Assembly: GCA_023424395.1 (NCBI GenBank)
Contig: JAFADY010000005.1
Coordinates: 1-5,576 of the forward strand
From: Bacteroidota bacterium
GTDB taxonomy: Bacteria; Bacteroidota; Bacteroidia; Bacteroidales; Dysgonomonadaceae
Direction: 5' to 3'
DNA: 5,576 nucleotides
Position numbers and translations under genes: made by a program. Positions within the stretch are counted from its first letter, which is position 1, and every line of letters starts with the position of its first letter. Shown in pieces: positions 1-5,073 of the stretch. A model generated the notes under the pieces. That model had not been told where the DNA came from and searched no databases. It saw nothing but the letters and a program-made list of their open reading frames with translations.

Positions 1-77
1 ACCGCAGCCAGAGCTATGGCGCGAAGGACTACGCGGCTCTTGCCAGGGAGTTCATGCTTAGGGTAAAAAAGCAGTAG
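1..77 (+). CDS. C-terminal end of a probable ParA-family ATPase (partial)
   Basis: Reading from base 3, 24 codons run to a TAG stop at 75-77. The peptide contains YGAKDYAALAREFM, which resembles the final helix of small ParA/MipZ-like partition ATPases (a GAxDYxALAxE pattern). Such proteins bind DNA and ATP and move or anchor replicons. The catalytic Walker motifs would lie left of the window, so the identification rests on the tail and on the neighbour: a ribbon-helix-helix gene starts 42 bases downstream, the common order for a parA and its centromere-binding partner. It could instead be an unrelated protein tail. Confidence 0.5.
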   Translation, partial: RSQSYGAKDYAALAREFMLRVKKQ

Positions 78-79
78 TT

Positions 80-99
80 ATTTTTTTACATAAAAAAAT
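80..99. repeat. AT-only inverted repeat after the ParA-like gene
   Basis: Perfect 9-bp arms, attttttta at 80-88 and taaaaaaat at 91-99, are separated by two bases. It lies just after the stop of the ParA-like gene and ahead of the next ribosome binding site. It might be a weak terminator or a protein-binding site. It is one of three AT-rich palindromic spacers in this block. Confidence 0.5.
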
Positions 100-119
100 A
101 TTACAATAAGGATATAAAA

Positions 120-407
120 ATGGGGCTTGGCGATAGAGGAAAGCGACGGGTAAAAATTGATGATTCGCCCAAGGTGGATGATCTGTTTAAGCCAACGGAA
201 ACTCCGGAAGATATCCAGACGGAGGGCGTGGAAAGAAAAATAGGCAGACCCAAAGGAGGGCCTGTGAAGGCCAAGACATTTACTCTTCCCCTGGAGCTGA
301 ATCAGCGACTGCGGCGTTTTGCCTTTGAGCATGAATGCAAAGAGGTTGATGTGGTGAGGGTGGCCTTGGAAGCCTACCTGAATGAGAACGAGGAGAAAAA
401 TAAATAA
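120..407 (+). CDS. Ribbon-helix-helix DNA-binding protein, probable partner of ParA
   Basis: This 95-residue protein has a charged, probably flexible N-terminal half (1-40) and a C-terminal segment with ribbon-helix-helix character: a strand around residues 51-57 (AKTFTLP), a helix at about 58-71 and a second helix at about 74-88. Residues 42-47 read GRPKGG, close to the minor-groove-binding AT-hook core. A Shine-Dalgarno AAGGA at 108-112 sits seven bases before the ATG, which supports this start. Small RHH proteins encoded after parA usually bind a centromere and stimulate the ATPase, and often repress their own operon. The partition role is inferred from position; a plain transcriptional regulator is the alternative. 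The AT-rich spacers on both sides are plausible targets. Confidence 0.65.
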   Translation: MGLGDRGKRRVKIDDSPKVDDLFKPTETPEDIQTEGVERKIGRPKGGPVKAKTFTLPLELNQRLRRFAFEHECKEVDVVRVALEAYLNENEEKNK

Positions 408-409
408 AT

Positions 410-445
410 ATTTTTCAATATAAAAAATGTTTTATGTTGAAAAAT
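410..445. repeat. AT-rich inverted repeat between the RHH gene and the 93-aa gene
   Basis: Arms atttttcaatat (410-421) and atgttgaaaaat (434-445) pair over 12 positions with one G-T pair. The string aaaataaata, followed by a T-rich stretch, occurs just before the left arm, overlaps the right arm (441-450) and returns near 732. The transcript could fold here, and the DNA could be a binding site for the adjacent RHH protein. Confidence 0.5.
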
Positions 446-458
446 AAATATTTTAACC

Positions 459-740
459 ATGGCAGCGCTGTTTGATCCGCTCGTAAAACTTACCGGCCTT
501 GGCGCGTATGTTCGCATAGTGATTGATGCTAATGGCTCAAAAAAGATTCAACTGACCTACGAGCGCTATTGCCGGGCCGATGATGTCAAAAAAGCGCAAG
601 GCATCGCTTCAAGGTTTGAGCGCCTGATCCTGCTGCAATGTGACGTGCCGCCAGGATGGCAACCAAGAACGGTGCAACAACTTGTGGCTATGGGAAAAAT
701 AGGGGTTGTAGCCGGTAGATATATATTAAAAAATAAATAA
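459..740 (+). CDS. Small protein of unknown function (93 aa)
   Basis: I do not recognise this protein. It opens with a hydrophobic, strand-like stretch (residues about 8-34, including GAYVRIVID) followed by a helix-rich segment (about 40-62), a PPGW motif near residues 64-67 and a basic KNK tail. It has no signal peptide, membrane span or cysteine motif. An in-frame TGA at 438-440 prevents extension beyond the ATG. No Shine-Dalgarno precedes the ATG; the leader is AT-rich, so initiation may rely on unstructured leader RNA. It lies 51 bases after the RHH gene on the same strand and may belong to the same transcript. Its base composition contrasts with the AT-rich spacers, consistent with a real gene. 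Confidence 0.6.
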   Translation: MAALFDPLVKLTGLGAYVRIVIDANGSKKIQLTYERYCRADDVKKAQGIASRFERLILLQCDVPPGWQPRTVQQLVAMGKIGVVAGRYILKNK

Positions 741-741
741 G

Positions 742-771
742 TAAATATTTTTTAATATTGAAAAATATTTA
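742..771. repeat. AT-rich perfect inverted repeat after the 93-aa gene
   Basis: Arms taaatattttt (742-752) and aaaaatattta (761-771) form a perfect 11-bp inverted repeat with an 8-base spacer. It begins two bases after the upstream stop codon. The sequence around the stop (aaaaataaataa) is shared with the 3' end of the RHH gene at 395-407. Function is unknown: candidates are a centromere-like binding site, a weak terminator, or AT-rich DNA that unwinds easily. Confidence 0.55.
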
Positions 772-798
772 CATTTAAAAATGCATTCAAGCTTATGC

Positions 799-827
799 TT
801 GTAGCGCTTCAGACCTTCACGTATATT
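799..827 (+). promoter_or_regulatory. Weak candidate promoter for the 80-aa/187-aa gene pair
   Basis: TTGTAG (799-804) and TATATT (822-827) are separated by 17 bases. The -10 box matches the sigma-70 consensus at five of six positions but the -35 box at only three. A start site near 834 would lie downstream of the TTG codon at 827 and upstream of the ATG at 863, which fits use of the ATG. No other gene lies in 741-862. Confidence 0.3.
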
Positions 828-862
828 TGTCTAGTCAACAGTTTTTACGCTTGGAGGAAGCA

Positions 863-1105
863 ATGCGGGAACCGAATTTGAAACATTTTTCAGCAAAAGA
901 AAGAGAAGAAGTCGTCCTACAGGTAATGGCTCTCTTTGATGAGGGGAAAGATGCTGAAGCAGATGCCCTGTATCGTACATTGCCTTTGCCGGCAGAAGAT
1001 TTGCAAGTCCTAAAGGAGCATATGGGCTTGGAAGCTCTTATAGAGAAAAATGTAAATCTTTCTACGGCGGTGGAAAAATATGGTCAAAGCTGGCTCAACT
1101 CTTGA
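863..1105 (+). CDS. Small acidic protein of unknown function (80 aa), first of an overlapping pair
   Basis: I chose the ATG at 863 because a strong GGAGG (853-857) lies five bases upstream. An in-frame TTG at 827 would add 12 residues but has no ribosome binding site and lies before the likely transcription start. The product is predicted to be almost wholly helical and acidic, with segments FSAKEREEVVLQVMALFDEG (residues about 9-28), a LYRTLPLPAE turn and a C-terminal YGQSWL. No cysteines, membrane segments or known catalytic motifs are visible. Its last 26 bases overlap the start of the next gene, implying co-expression and perhaps a functional pair such as antitoxin/toxin or regulator/effector. 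No family supports that; it is only a possibility from gene arrangement. Confidence 0.65.
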   Translation: MREPNLKHFSAKEREEVVLQVMALFDEGKDAEADALYRTLPLPAEDLQVLKEHMGLEALIEKNVNLSTAVEKYGQSWLNS

Positions 1106-1643
1106 GTTTGTCCATCATTTGCGACTTGCAGACGATACTTTTAAAGTCATTGAAAAATCCAAGCCTGGGGTACGTCTTGCCCAAGAGTTACAAAAAGTGG
1201 CTTCTGAAATGGCGCTTGCACTGAAAGCTCAAGACTTCGATACTCTTTTGGCTATGGAGCATCTTGCCGTCCAGCGTGATTTCAGGGTATTTGGCACAGA
1301 ACTGGCCCAAAAATCGGAAAATGGGCATAAACAAATTATGGAACGGTGGCGGATCGGCAGTAATCCCATGACGGCCAGGGAAGATTTCCAGGCTACCTAT
1401 GCTCCGGAAAATCTGCCCAAGGCCCGTGTCATGGATACCGTCATGGAAAGCCTGATCAAAACTCAGTGTAGACGCTTATCCGATTACGCCAAAGGAAATG
1501 CCACCCCGGCGGAAAAACTCTATTTCTCGCGGCGTCAGGAATGCCTGAAGGCTGTGTACAAAGAACATATGCTGCATCTCTCCCACGCCTTGGGGCAAAG
1601 CAAGGCTCAGGAAAGCGCCAAGGATAAATCTCTGTCTCGCTGA
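1080..1643 (+). CDS. Helical protein of unknown function (187 aa), second of an overlapping pair
   Basis: I do not recognise this protein. The ATG at 1080 lies inside the end of the preceding gene in another frame, and a stop at 1053-1055 limits upstream extension. A weak GGTGG (1069-1073) is the only ribosome binding site, so translation is probably coupled to the first gene. The sequence is helix-rich and basic towards the C-terminus. Features include a long amphipathic stretch (residues about 28-62, with VRLAQELQKVASEMALALKA), a WRIGSNPMTAREDF segment at about 90-103 and a Lys/Ser-rich tail. No transmembrane, nuclease or Walker motif is apparent. A terminator seven bases after the stop ends the transcript. 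A later start, such as the ATG at 1209, cannot be excluded. Confidence 0.6.
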   Translation: MVKAGSTLEFVHHLRLADDTFKVIEKSKPGVRLAQELQKVASEMALALKAQDFDTLLAMEHLAVQRDFRVFGTELAQKSENGHKQIMERWRIGSNPMTAREDFQATYAPENLPKARVMDTVMESLIKTQCRRLSDYAKGNATPAEKLYFSRRQECLKAVYKEHMLHLSHALGQSKAQESAKDKSLSR

Positions 1644-1650
1644 CTTTCCC

Positions 1651-1690
1651 GTAACGAAAAGCAAGGCGGCCGCCCTGCTTTTCGTGTTAC
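1651..1690. terminator. Strong hairpin terminator between convergent genes
   Basis: Outer arms gtaac/gttac and the inner pairing gaaaagca/tgcttttc enclose a GC-rich core (ggcggccgcc). The core resembles an intrinsic terminator with an A-tract on one side and TTTT on the other, so it may work in both directions. It sits between the + strand 187-aa gene and the convergent relaxase gene. The rest of 1691-1780 shows nothing I can support. Confidence 0.65.
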
Positions 1691-1780
1691 TGGCCTAGAA
1701 TGCCACTTTGTGAAATTTCAGAGAGTTACGTTTCTGGCCAACCTGGTTCCGGATCTGCCGCGGCAAATTAGTTTGTGCTA

Positions 1781-3538
1781 CTATTCCCTCTCATGATTTT
1801 GTGGCCGTTCCTGCTGGCGTTGCCGGCGGAATTTTGGTCGTTCAATCATGTTTTTGTCGAAGTTAGCCAACTCGCTCCGTTTAACTCCCCATTTTGCCGA
1901 TGCATACGCCACGGCCTTTCCCCAGTCGTTAGGGCTAAAGCTGACATGCTTTCCGGTATCGCAAATTTTTCCGCCATTAGGCAGTGTATATACGATGCTG
2001 CCGTGTTTGGTGATTTTGGATGTGACCCCACTGACCAGGCTCTCCATCAGCGCTATGCTGGTAAGGCGGTTTCTCGTCTTGGCGGAAAGCTCCGTATTTT
2101 CTAGGAGGGCGGTCTTTCGGGTTAGGTAAGCTGATCGGGCCTGCATTCGGCTTTGTGCCATCTCAGGCATGATTTCTTCTTTTCTGGACCGCAAGACGGC
2201 CAGGGCGGTTTCGTCGCCCTGGCCAGCCTTCTGCCGCAAAAAATCAAGCCAGTTACCCGTCCCCTGGTTCATGCGTACCGCGTGGATTTCTTCGGCCTCG
2301 TACTGGCGGAGCATTTTCAGAAGATTCGCGCGGGTTCTACGCGCTATGGGCCTGCGCTGTAGTTCCATGCGCTGCAGCTCCCATTTCTGATGAGTTTCTT
2401 CCAGGATTGCTTTTTGGATCTGGCGCTGTTCCTGGAACTCCTGCCAAAGCTGATTCCGGTTCGGCGCTTTCTGAAGCGGAGCCGCGTTATAGCGCCGCTC
2501 GCTCTCCGGCATTTCACCTCTGGGTTGCTGGAACGCGCCGAACCGGGCTTCCAGCTTCTTCATGGACAAGTCCCGATGCATGGCGCTGGCCTTGACCACA
2601 TGCCGTCCATGCCGATTTTTGACCACAAGCCCGGCCCCGCGCGGCTTCAGCCCCAGGCCGTATCGTGCGAAGCTCTGATGCGCATCCTCCCAGGAACGCG
2701 CGTTTTCCAACAGGGCCAGAATGGCCTCGCCCTGGTCGCGGGTATAGCCTTCAAAAGACTGTCGGCCTGTGTGGGCTTCCATAGCTGCGGCCCTATCGCC
2801 CAGGCCTTGCTCCTGGACCTGATCACGGCCGTTGTCGATGACAAGGCCGTATTCCTTTTCCAACTCCCGGCACAACCTGTCACGTTTGATATAGTCCCTC
2901 CAGGGCTCCACGCGCGTGAGCTTTTCCGGATGGATCAGATTGTAGGCGACGTGCATATGCATGTTTTCGGTGTTGACGTGGACGCCGCAATGCCGCTGAT
3001 GCTCAGAAAGGCCCAGAGCATCGGCAAAACGCTGCTCAATAGCCTTGAAAACTTCCGGCGTGAGCCTAGTTTCATCTTCCGGGTGAAAGCTGACAACCAG
3101 GTGGTAGGTCTTTTCTTGAGTGGTGCGCGTGTTGAGTGCTTGAGTATCGACTACTTCCCGCATGGCCAGCTCGTAATCATCCCCGGCCCAACAACCGGCG
3201 CACCAGCTCATGAGGCATTTTTCAGGCTTTACATCTTCGGGAAGATCAGCGTCCCGTCGCATGCCGCCATCGGCGCGTCGATCAAGGCGTGCATCAGCAG
3301 GCAGAAAATCCGCAGCTCCTCTTTCCTGTCCTTGCGAGTAAGATGCCAGACGGCATTCGGACAGTTGACGCATGCGGTTTCCGGCAATGCCTTTGCCTGC
3401 TTCAAAGTGGCGCTGCGGATCATGGAATCTTTGCCCATCGCTCAGCTCCATATCATGTTGATGCCCGGCGGCGATATAGTCCGCCAGCCGGGCGTAGTTG
3501 TCGTTTTGAGGGGCACACGGAATGCGTTTGCTGATCAT
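1781..3538 (-). CDS. traI: TraI-type (MOBP) conjugative relaxase with C-terminal LPD7-like domain
   Basis: This 585-residue relaxase should nick oriT, stay covalently attached through a tyrosine, and pilot the strand into the recipient. Aligned by eye to RP4 TraI, the start MISKRIP parallels MIAKHVP. Catalytic Y21 matches TraI Y22, S150 (in TYHLVVSF) matches S74, and the metal-binding set H187, H194, H196 (VHVNTENMHMH) matches the H116 region. Residues about 200-235 continue the match (IHPEKLTRVEPWRDY to EKEYGL). Residues about 340-430 are Gln/Arg/Glu-rich and probably coiled coil. Residues about 502-560 resemble the LPD7 domain common in relaxases (IVYTLPNGGKICDTGKHVSFSP). Relative to RP4 TraI, about 77 extra residues lie between the tyrosine and motif II. 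The start ATG overlaps the stop of traJ as ATGA, so translation is coupled. Confidence 0.93.
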   Translation of the reverse strand: MISKRIPCAPQNDNYARLADYIAAGHQHDMELSDGQRFHDPQRHFEAGKGIAGNRMRQLSECRLASYSQGQERGAADFLPADARLDRRADGGMRRDADLPEDVKPEKCLMSWCAGCWAGDDYELAMREVVDTQALNTRTTQEKTYHLVVSFHPEDETRLTPEVFKAIEQRFADALGLSEHQRHCGVHVNTENMHMHVAYNLIHPEKLTRVEPWRDYIKRDRLCRELEKEYGLVIDNGRDQVQEQGLGDRAAAMEAHTGRQSFEGYTRDQGEAILALLENARSWEDAHQSFARYGLGLKPRGAGLVVKNRHGRHVVKASAMHRDLSMKKLEARFGAFQQPRGEMPESERRYNAAPLQKAPNRNQLWQEFQEQRQIQKAILEETHQKWELQRMELQRRPIARRTRANLLKMLRQYEAEEIHAVRMNQGTGNWLDFLRQKAGQGDETALAVLRSRKEEIMPEMAQSRMQARSAYLTRKTALLENTELSAKTRNRLTSIALMESLVSGVTSKITKHGSIVYTLPNGGKICDTGKHVSFSPNDWGKAVAYASAKWGVKRSELANFDKNMIERPKFRRQRQQERPQNHERE

Positions 3539-3864
3539 AATGCCCTGATCTTGGCCTTCAGGCTGGCCTGAAGCTGATCAATCTTATGGAGCAGTCCGTA
3601 AATCTGCTCCTTGTGGCCACTGACCAGGGCCTGCTTGAGCAGACCGCCCAGCCGCCCCAGGTCGGCATTGACCTTCAGCATCTCGCGTCGGGCCTGCTGA
3701 TCCTCCCGGCTCTCCACTCGGAACCCCAGGCACACGCGCCGGGCGAATTCCGACATACTCAACCCGGCCCGATCACTGGACTCCATAATAAGAGTGAACT
3801 CTTCCGGGGTCACATAGGCTTTGACTTGTTCCGTGCGTCTGGGCTTTTCCGCATTTTCCGCCAT
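3535..3864 (-). CDS. traJ: TraJ-type relaxosome accessory protein (ribbon-helix-helix)
   Basis: The product (109 residues from the chosen start) binds oriT and recruits the relaxase. The N-terminal segment EQVKAYVTPEEF (about 12-23) provides the DNA-contacting strand, with helices at about 19-32 and 36-48 (SMSEFARRVCLGF). Residues 65-80, VNADLGRLGGLLKQAL, closely match INGDLGRLGGLLKLWL of RP4 TraJ, a hallmark of this family that also appears in MobC-like proteins. I prefer the ATG at 3864, preceded by GGAG about ten bases upstream. Upstream in-frame ATGs at 3924 and 3969 lack such a site and would place coding sequence across oriT. The gene is first in a two-gene operon with the relaxase. Confidence 0.9.
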   Translation of the reverse strand: MAENAEKPRRTEQVKAYVTPEEFTLIMESSDRAGLSMSEFARRVCLGFRVESREDQQARREMLKVNADLGRLGGLLKQALVSGHKEQIYGLLHKIDQLQASLKAKIRAL

Positions 3865-3914
3865 GTCTTTTTGTCTCCTGCCTTTAGCGTCGAGCGAAGC
3901 GAGTAAGCCAGCCA

Positions 3915-3933
3915 CCCCCGGCATGTGAGGGGG
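3915..3933. repeat. GC hairpin between oriT and traJ
   Basis: CCCCC at 3915-3919 pairs with GGGGG at 3929-3933 around a 9-base loop. It lies in the untranslated leader of the traJ mRNA and next to the inner arm of the oriT inverted repeat. It could be part of the extended oriT or could modulate traJ expression. Confidence 0.4.
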
Positions 3934-3990
3934 CAGGACGTAAAGTGGCCACTTGAAAAGTGGTACCACTTTACCTGTCCTGTCTTCTTC
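3934..3990 (+). other. oriT: Origin of transfer (oriT) with RP4-like nic site
   Basis: An imperfect inverted repeat has a left arm caggacgtaaagtgg (3934-3948) and a right arm ccactttacctgtcctg (3966-3982). The right arm ends in ACCTGTCCTG on the + strand, one base different from ACCTATCCTG of RP4, where TraI cuts after the G. The predicted nick is therefore between 3982 and 3983. As in RP4, the nic-bearing arm is the one distal to traJ, it lies on the strand opposite the traJ coding strand, and the other arm is slightly shorter. Between the arms, alternating aagtgg/ccactt half-sites form two perfect palindromes (3943-3954 and 3957-3972), probably TraJ targets or hairpins. Cutting here would make the integrase side enter first and traJ-traI last. 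Confidence 0.82.
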
Positions 3991-4015
3991 GCTTTATTTC
4001 AAGTAATAGCAGATC

Positions 4016-4043
4016 ATTATGATTTTATAACAGATTATGACAA
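4016..4043 (-). promoter_or_regulatory. Probable promoter of the traJ-traI operon
   Basis: On the - strand, TTGTCA (4043-4038) and CATAAT (4021-4016) are separated by 16 bases, and each hexamer matches the sigma-70 consensus at five of six positions. Transcription would start near 4009 and run through oriT into traJ, leaving a leader of about 145 bases. Confidence 0.55.
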
Positions 4044-4055
4044 ATGTTATAAAAT
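4022..4055. promoter_or_regulatory. Operator-like inverted repeat over the traJ promoter
   Basis: The arms attttataaca (4022-4032) and tgttataaaat (4045-4055) are perfect inverted copies with a 12-base spacer, putting their centres two helical turns apart. One arm fills the spacer of the predicted promoter and the other lies just upstream of its -35 box, so a bound dimer or tetramer would block RNA polymerase. The regulator is unknown; TraJ itself or the RHH protein at 120-407 are candidates. Confidence 0.5.
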
Positions 4056-4061
4056 GGAATG

Positions 4062-4101
4062 AGATGTCATTAATTGAGCATCGCATTTTACAAGATGTCA
4101 T
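4062..4101. repeat. Direct repeats agatgtcat, 31 bp apart
   Basis: The 9-mer agatgtcat occurs at 4062-4070 and 4093-4101, a start-to-start distance of 31 bp or about three helical turns. It lies between oriT and the integrase gene. Same-face spacing suggests a binding site for a recombination or relaxosome protein, but no assignment is possible. Confidence 0.35.
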
Positions 4102-4121
4102 AGCCTGTTATTCGCCATGAT

Positions 4122-4159
4122 AATTCTGTGATTTTCTAGACAGAAAATTTTACAGAATT
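4122..4159. repeat. Inverted repeat downstream of the integrase gene
   Basis: The arms aattctgtgattttct (4122-4137) and agaaaattttacagaatt (4142-4159) pair except for a small asymmetric bulge, with a four-base loop. It begins 25 bases past the integrase stop and may end the integrase transcript before the traJ promoter. No T-run follows on the - strand, so a protein-binding role is equally possible. Confidence 0.4.
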
Positions 4160-4184
4160 TGGCTTATTGACATTTAGTGGGCAA

Positions 4185-5027
4185 TCAGACATAGGGAAGT
4201 GAAGAAACGGCTTGCATCCCCTGATTTGGGGCGAGGTGGGCATAGCGCATGGTCATTCGCATGTCACTATGTCCTAAAAGCTGGCTGACAATGGCTAGCG
4301 CAATCCCGCGTTGAACAAGCCAACTGGCGAAAGTGTGCCTGAGAGTATGGAAAACGACGCGCTCACGGCGGTCATGGATTCCGTGGTTAAAGCCGCAAGC
4401 TTCTACGGCCCGGCGAAAAATTTTAGGTGTTGTAGCTGCCTGCTGGAAGATATGTGTGGATGATTTCCGCATATAACGCTTGAGAATTTCAGTAGCTTGT
4501 GAATTTAGGGGCACAACACGATTATGGCGCGTCTTTGTGTCAATTACATGCGCATGCTTAAGTGTGGGGTCTATGCGGGATGTGGTGAGTGAAAAAAGCT
4601 CTCCAGCCCTGAGGCCTGTATGCAAATCGAAAAGAACAATGTCACTCCATAAGGGAGAGACAATTTTCAGGGTTTCAACAAGTTGCTTGGCTTCAGCTTC
4701 CGTTAAGTACCGGACACGCTGGTTATCGAATCTGGGCATAGTAAACACTGGAATCGGGCCTTGCCATAGCTCCCAGTCTTTGGCTCGGCGCAAGACTCTG
4801 CGAAGAAGCGAGAGACAATGATAGACCGTCTGTGGACTAAGCCCTTTTTCTTCAAGGTTTTTCCGCAGAAGTAAAATTTGTATATTTTTGAGCTCAACCA
4901 AGGGTAAGGTGCCCAAAACCGGAGAAATGTGGACATTCCAGCGTCCTTCTTCAGTTCCACGGGCCTTAGCGGTAGCGCTTGAAAGAATAAGTTTTTGGTA
5001 GTAAGACCAAGCATCGTTCAATAACAT
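4185..5027 (-). CDS. int: Tyrosine recombinase / integrase of the element
   Basis: This 280-residue site-specific recombinase should integrate and excise the element. Residues about 1-90 form the helical core-binding (SAM-like) domain and about 105-270 the catalytic domain. All catalytic residues are visible: R140 (HTGLRAGEL), K165 (DTKTRHNRVVPL), H227 and R230 (HTLRHTF), H253 (LLGHSD) and the nucleophile Y262 (MRYAHL). An AAGGAGG at 5042-5036 lies eight bases before the ATG, and an in-frame TGA at 5063-5061 blocks any extension. The protein is therefore shorter than typical phage-type integrases and lacks the usual N-terminal arm-binding domain. The start codon is only about 47 bases from the tRNA remnant, so the int promoter must overlap the attachment site and may change with integration state. 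Confidence 0.95.
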   Translation of the reverse strand: MLLNDAWSYYQKLILSSATAKARGTEEGRWNVHISPVLGTLPLVELKNIQILLLRKNLEEKGLSPQTVYHCLSLLRRVLRRAKDWELWQGPIPVFTMPRFDNQRVRYLTEAEAKQLVETLKIVSPLWSDIVLFDLHTGLRAGELFSLTTSRIDPTLKHAHVIDTKTRHNRVVPLNSQATEILKRYMRKSSTHIFQQAATTPKIFRRAVEACGFNHGIHDRRERVVFHTLRHTFASWLVQRGIALAIVSQLLGHSDMRMTMRYAHLAPNQGMQAVSSLPYV

Positions 5028-5073
5028 AATCGATCCTCCTTTATAGGGAAAAGAAAGAAGTCATATGCTATTT

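Noticed and set aside
78..332. A - strand open frame opposite the RHH gene
   Set aside because: The + strand gene has a ribosome binding site and domain pattern; the - strand product looks like random low-complexity sequence.
827..862. TTG start for the 80-aa gene
   Set aside because: There is no Shine-Dalgarno, and the candidate transcription start lies downstream; the ATG at 863 has a GGAGG at ideal spacing.
1775..2129. Short + strand frames at the 3' end of the relaxase gene
   Set aside because: They are shadows of the LPD7-like region on the opposite strand and have no ribosome binding site or family resemblance.
3229..3438. A - strand frame overlapping the relaxase insertion, considered as evidence of a frameshift
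   Set aside because: The main frame stays open and gives plausible sequence on both sides of the insertion; the alternative frame has no recognisable similarity.
2390..3571. A 393-codon open frame on the + strand opposite the relaxase gene
   Set aside because: It is antisense to a relaxase with clear catalytic motifs, has no recognisable domain, and long antisense frames are common opposite GC-rich genes.
3865..3969. N-terminal extension of TraJ to the ATG at 3969 or 3924
   Set aside because: It would translate across the oriT repeat, lacks a ribosome binding site, and family members begin close to the MAENAEK start.
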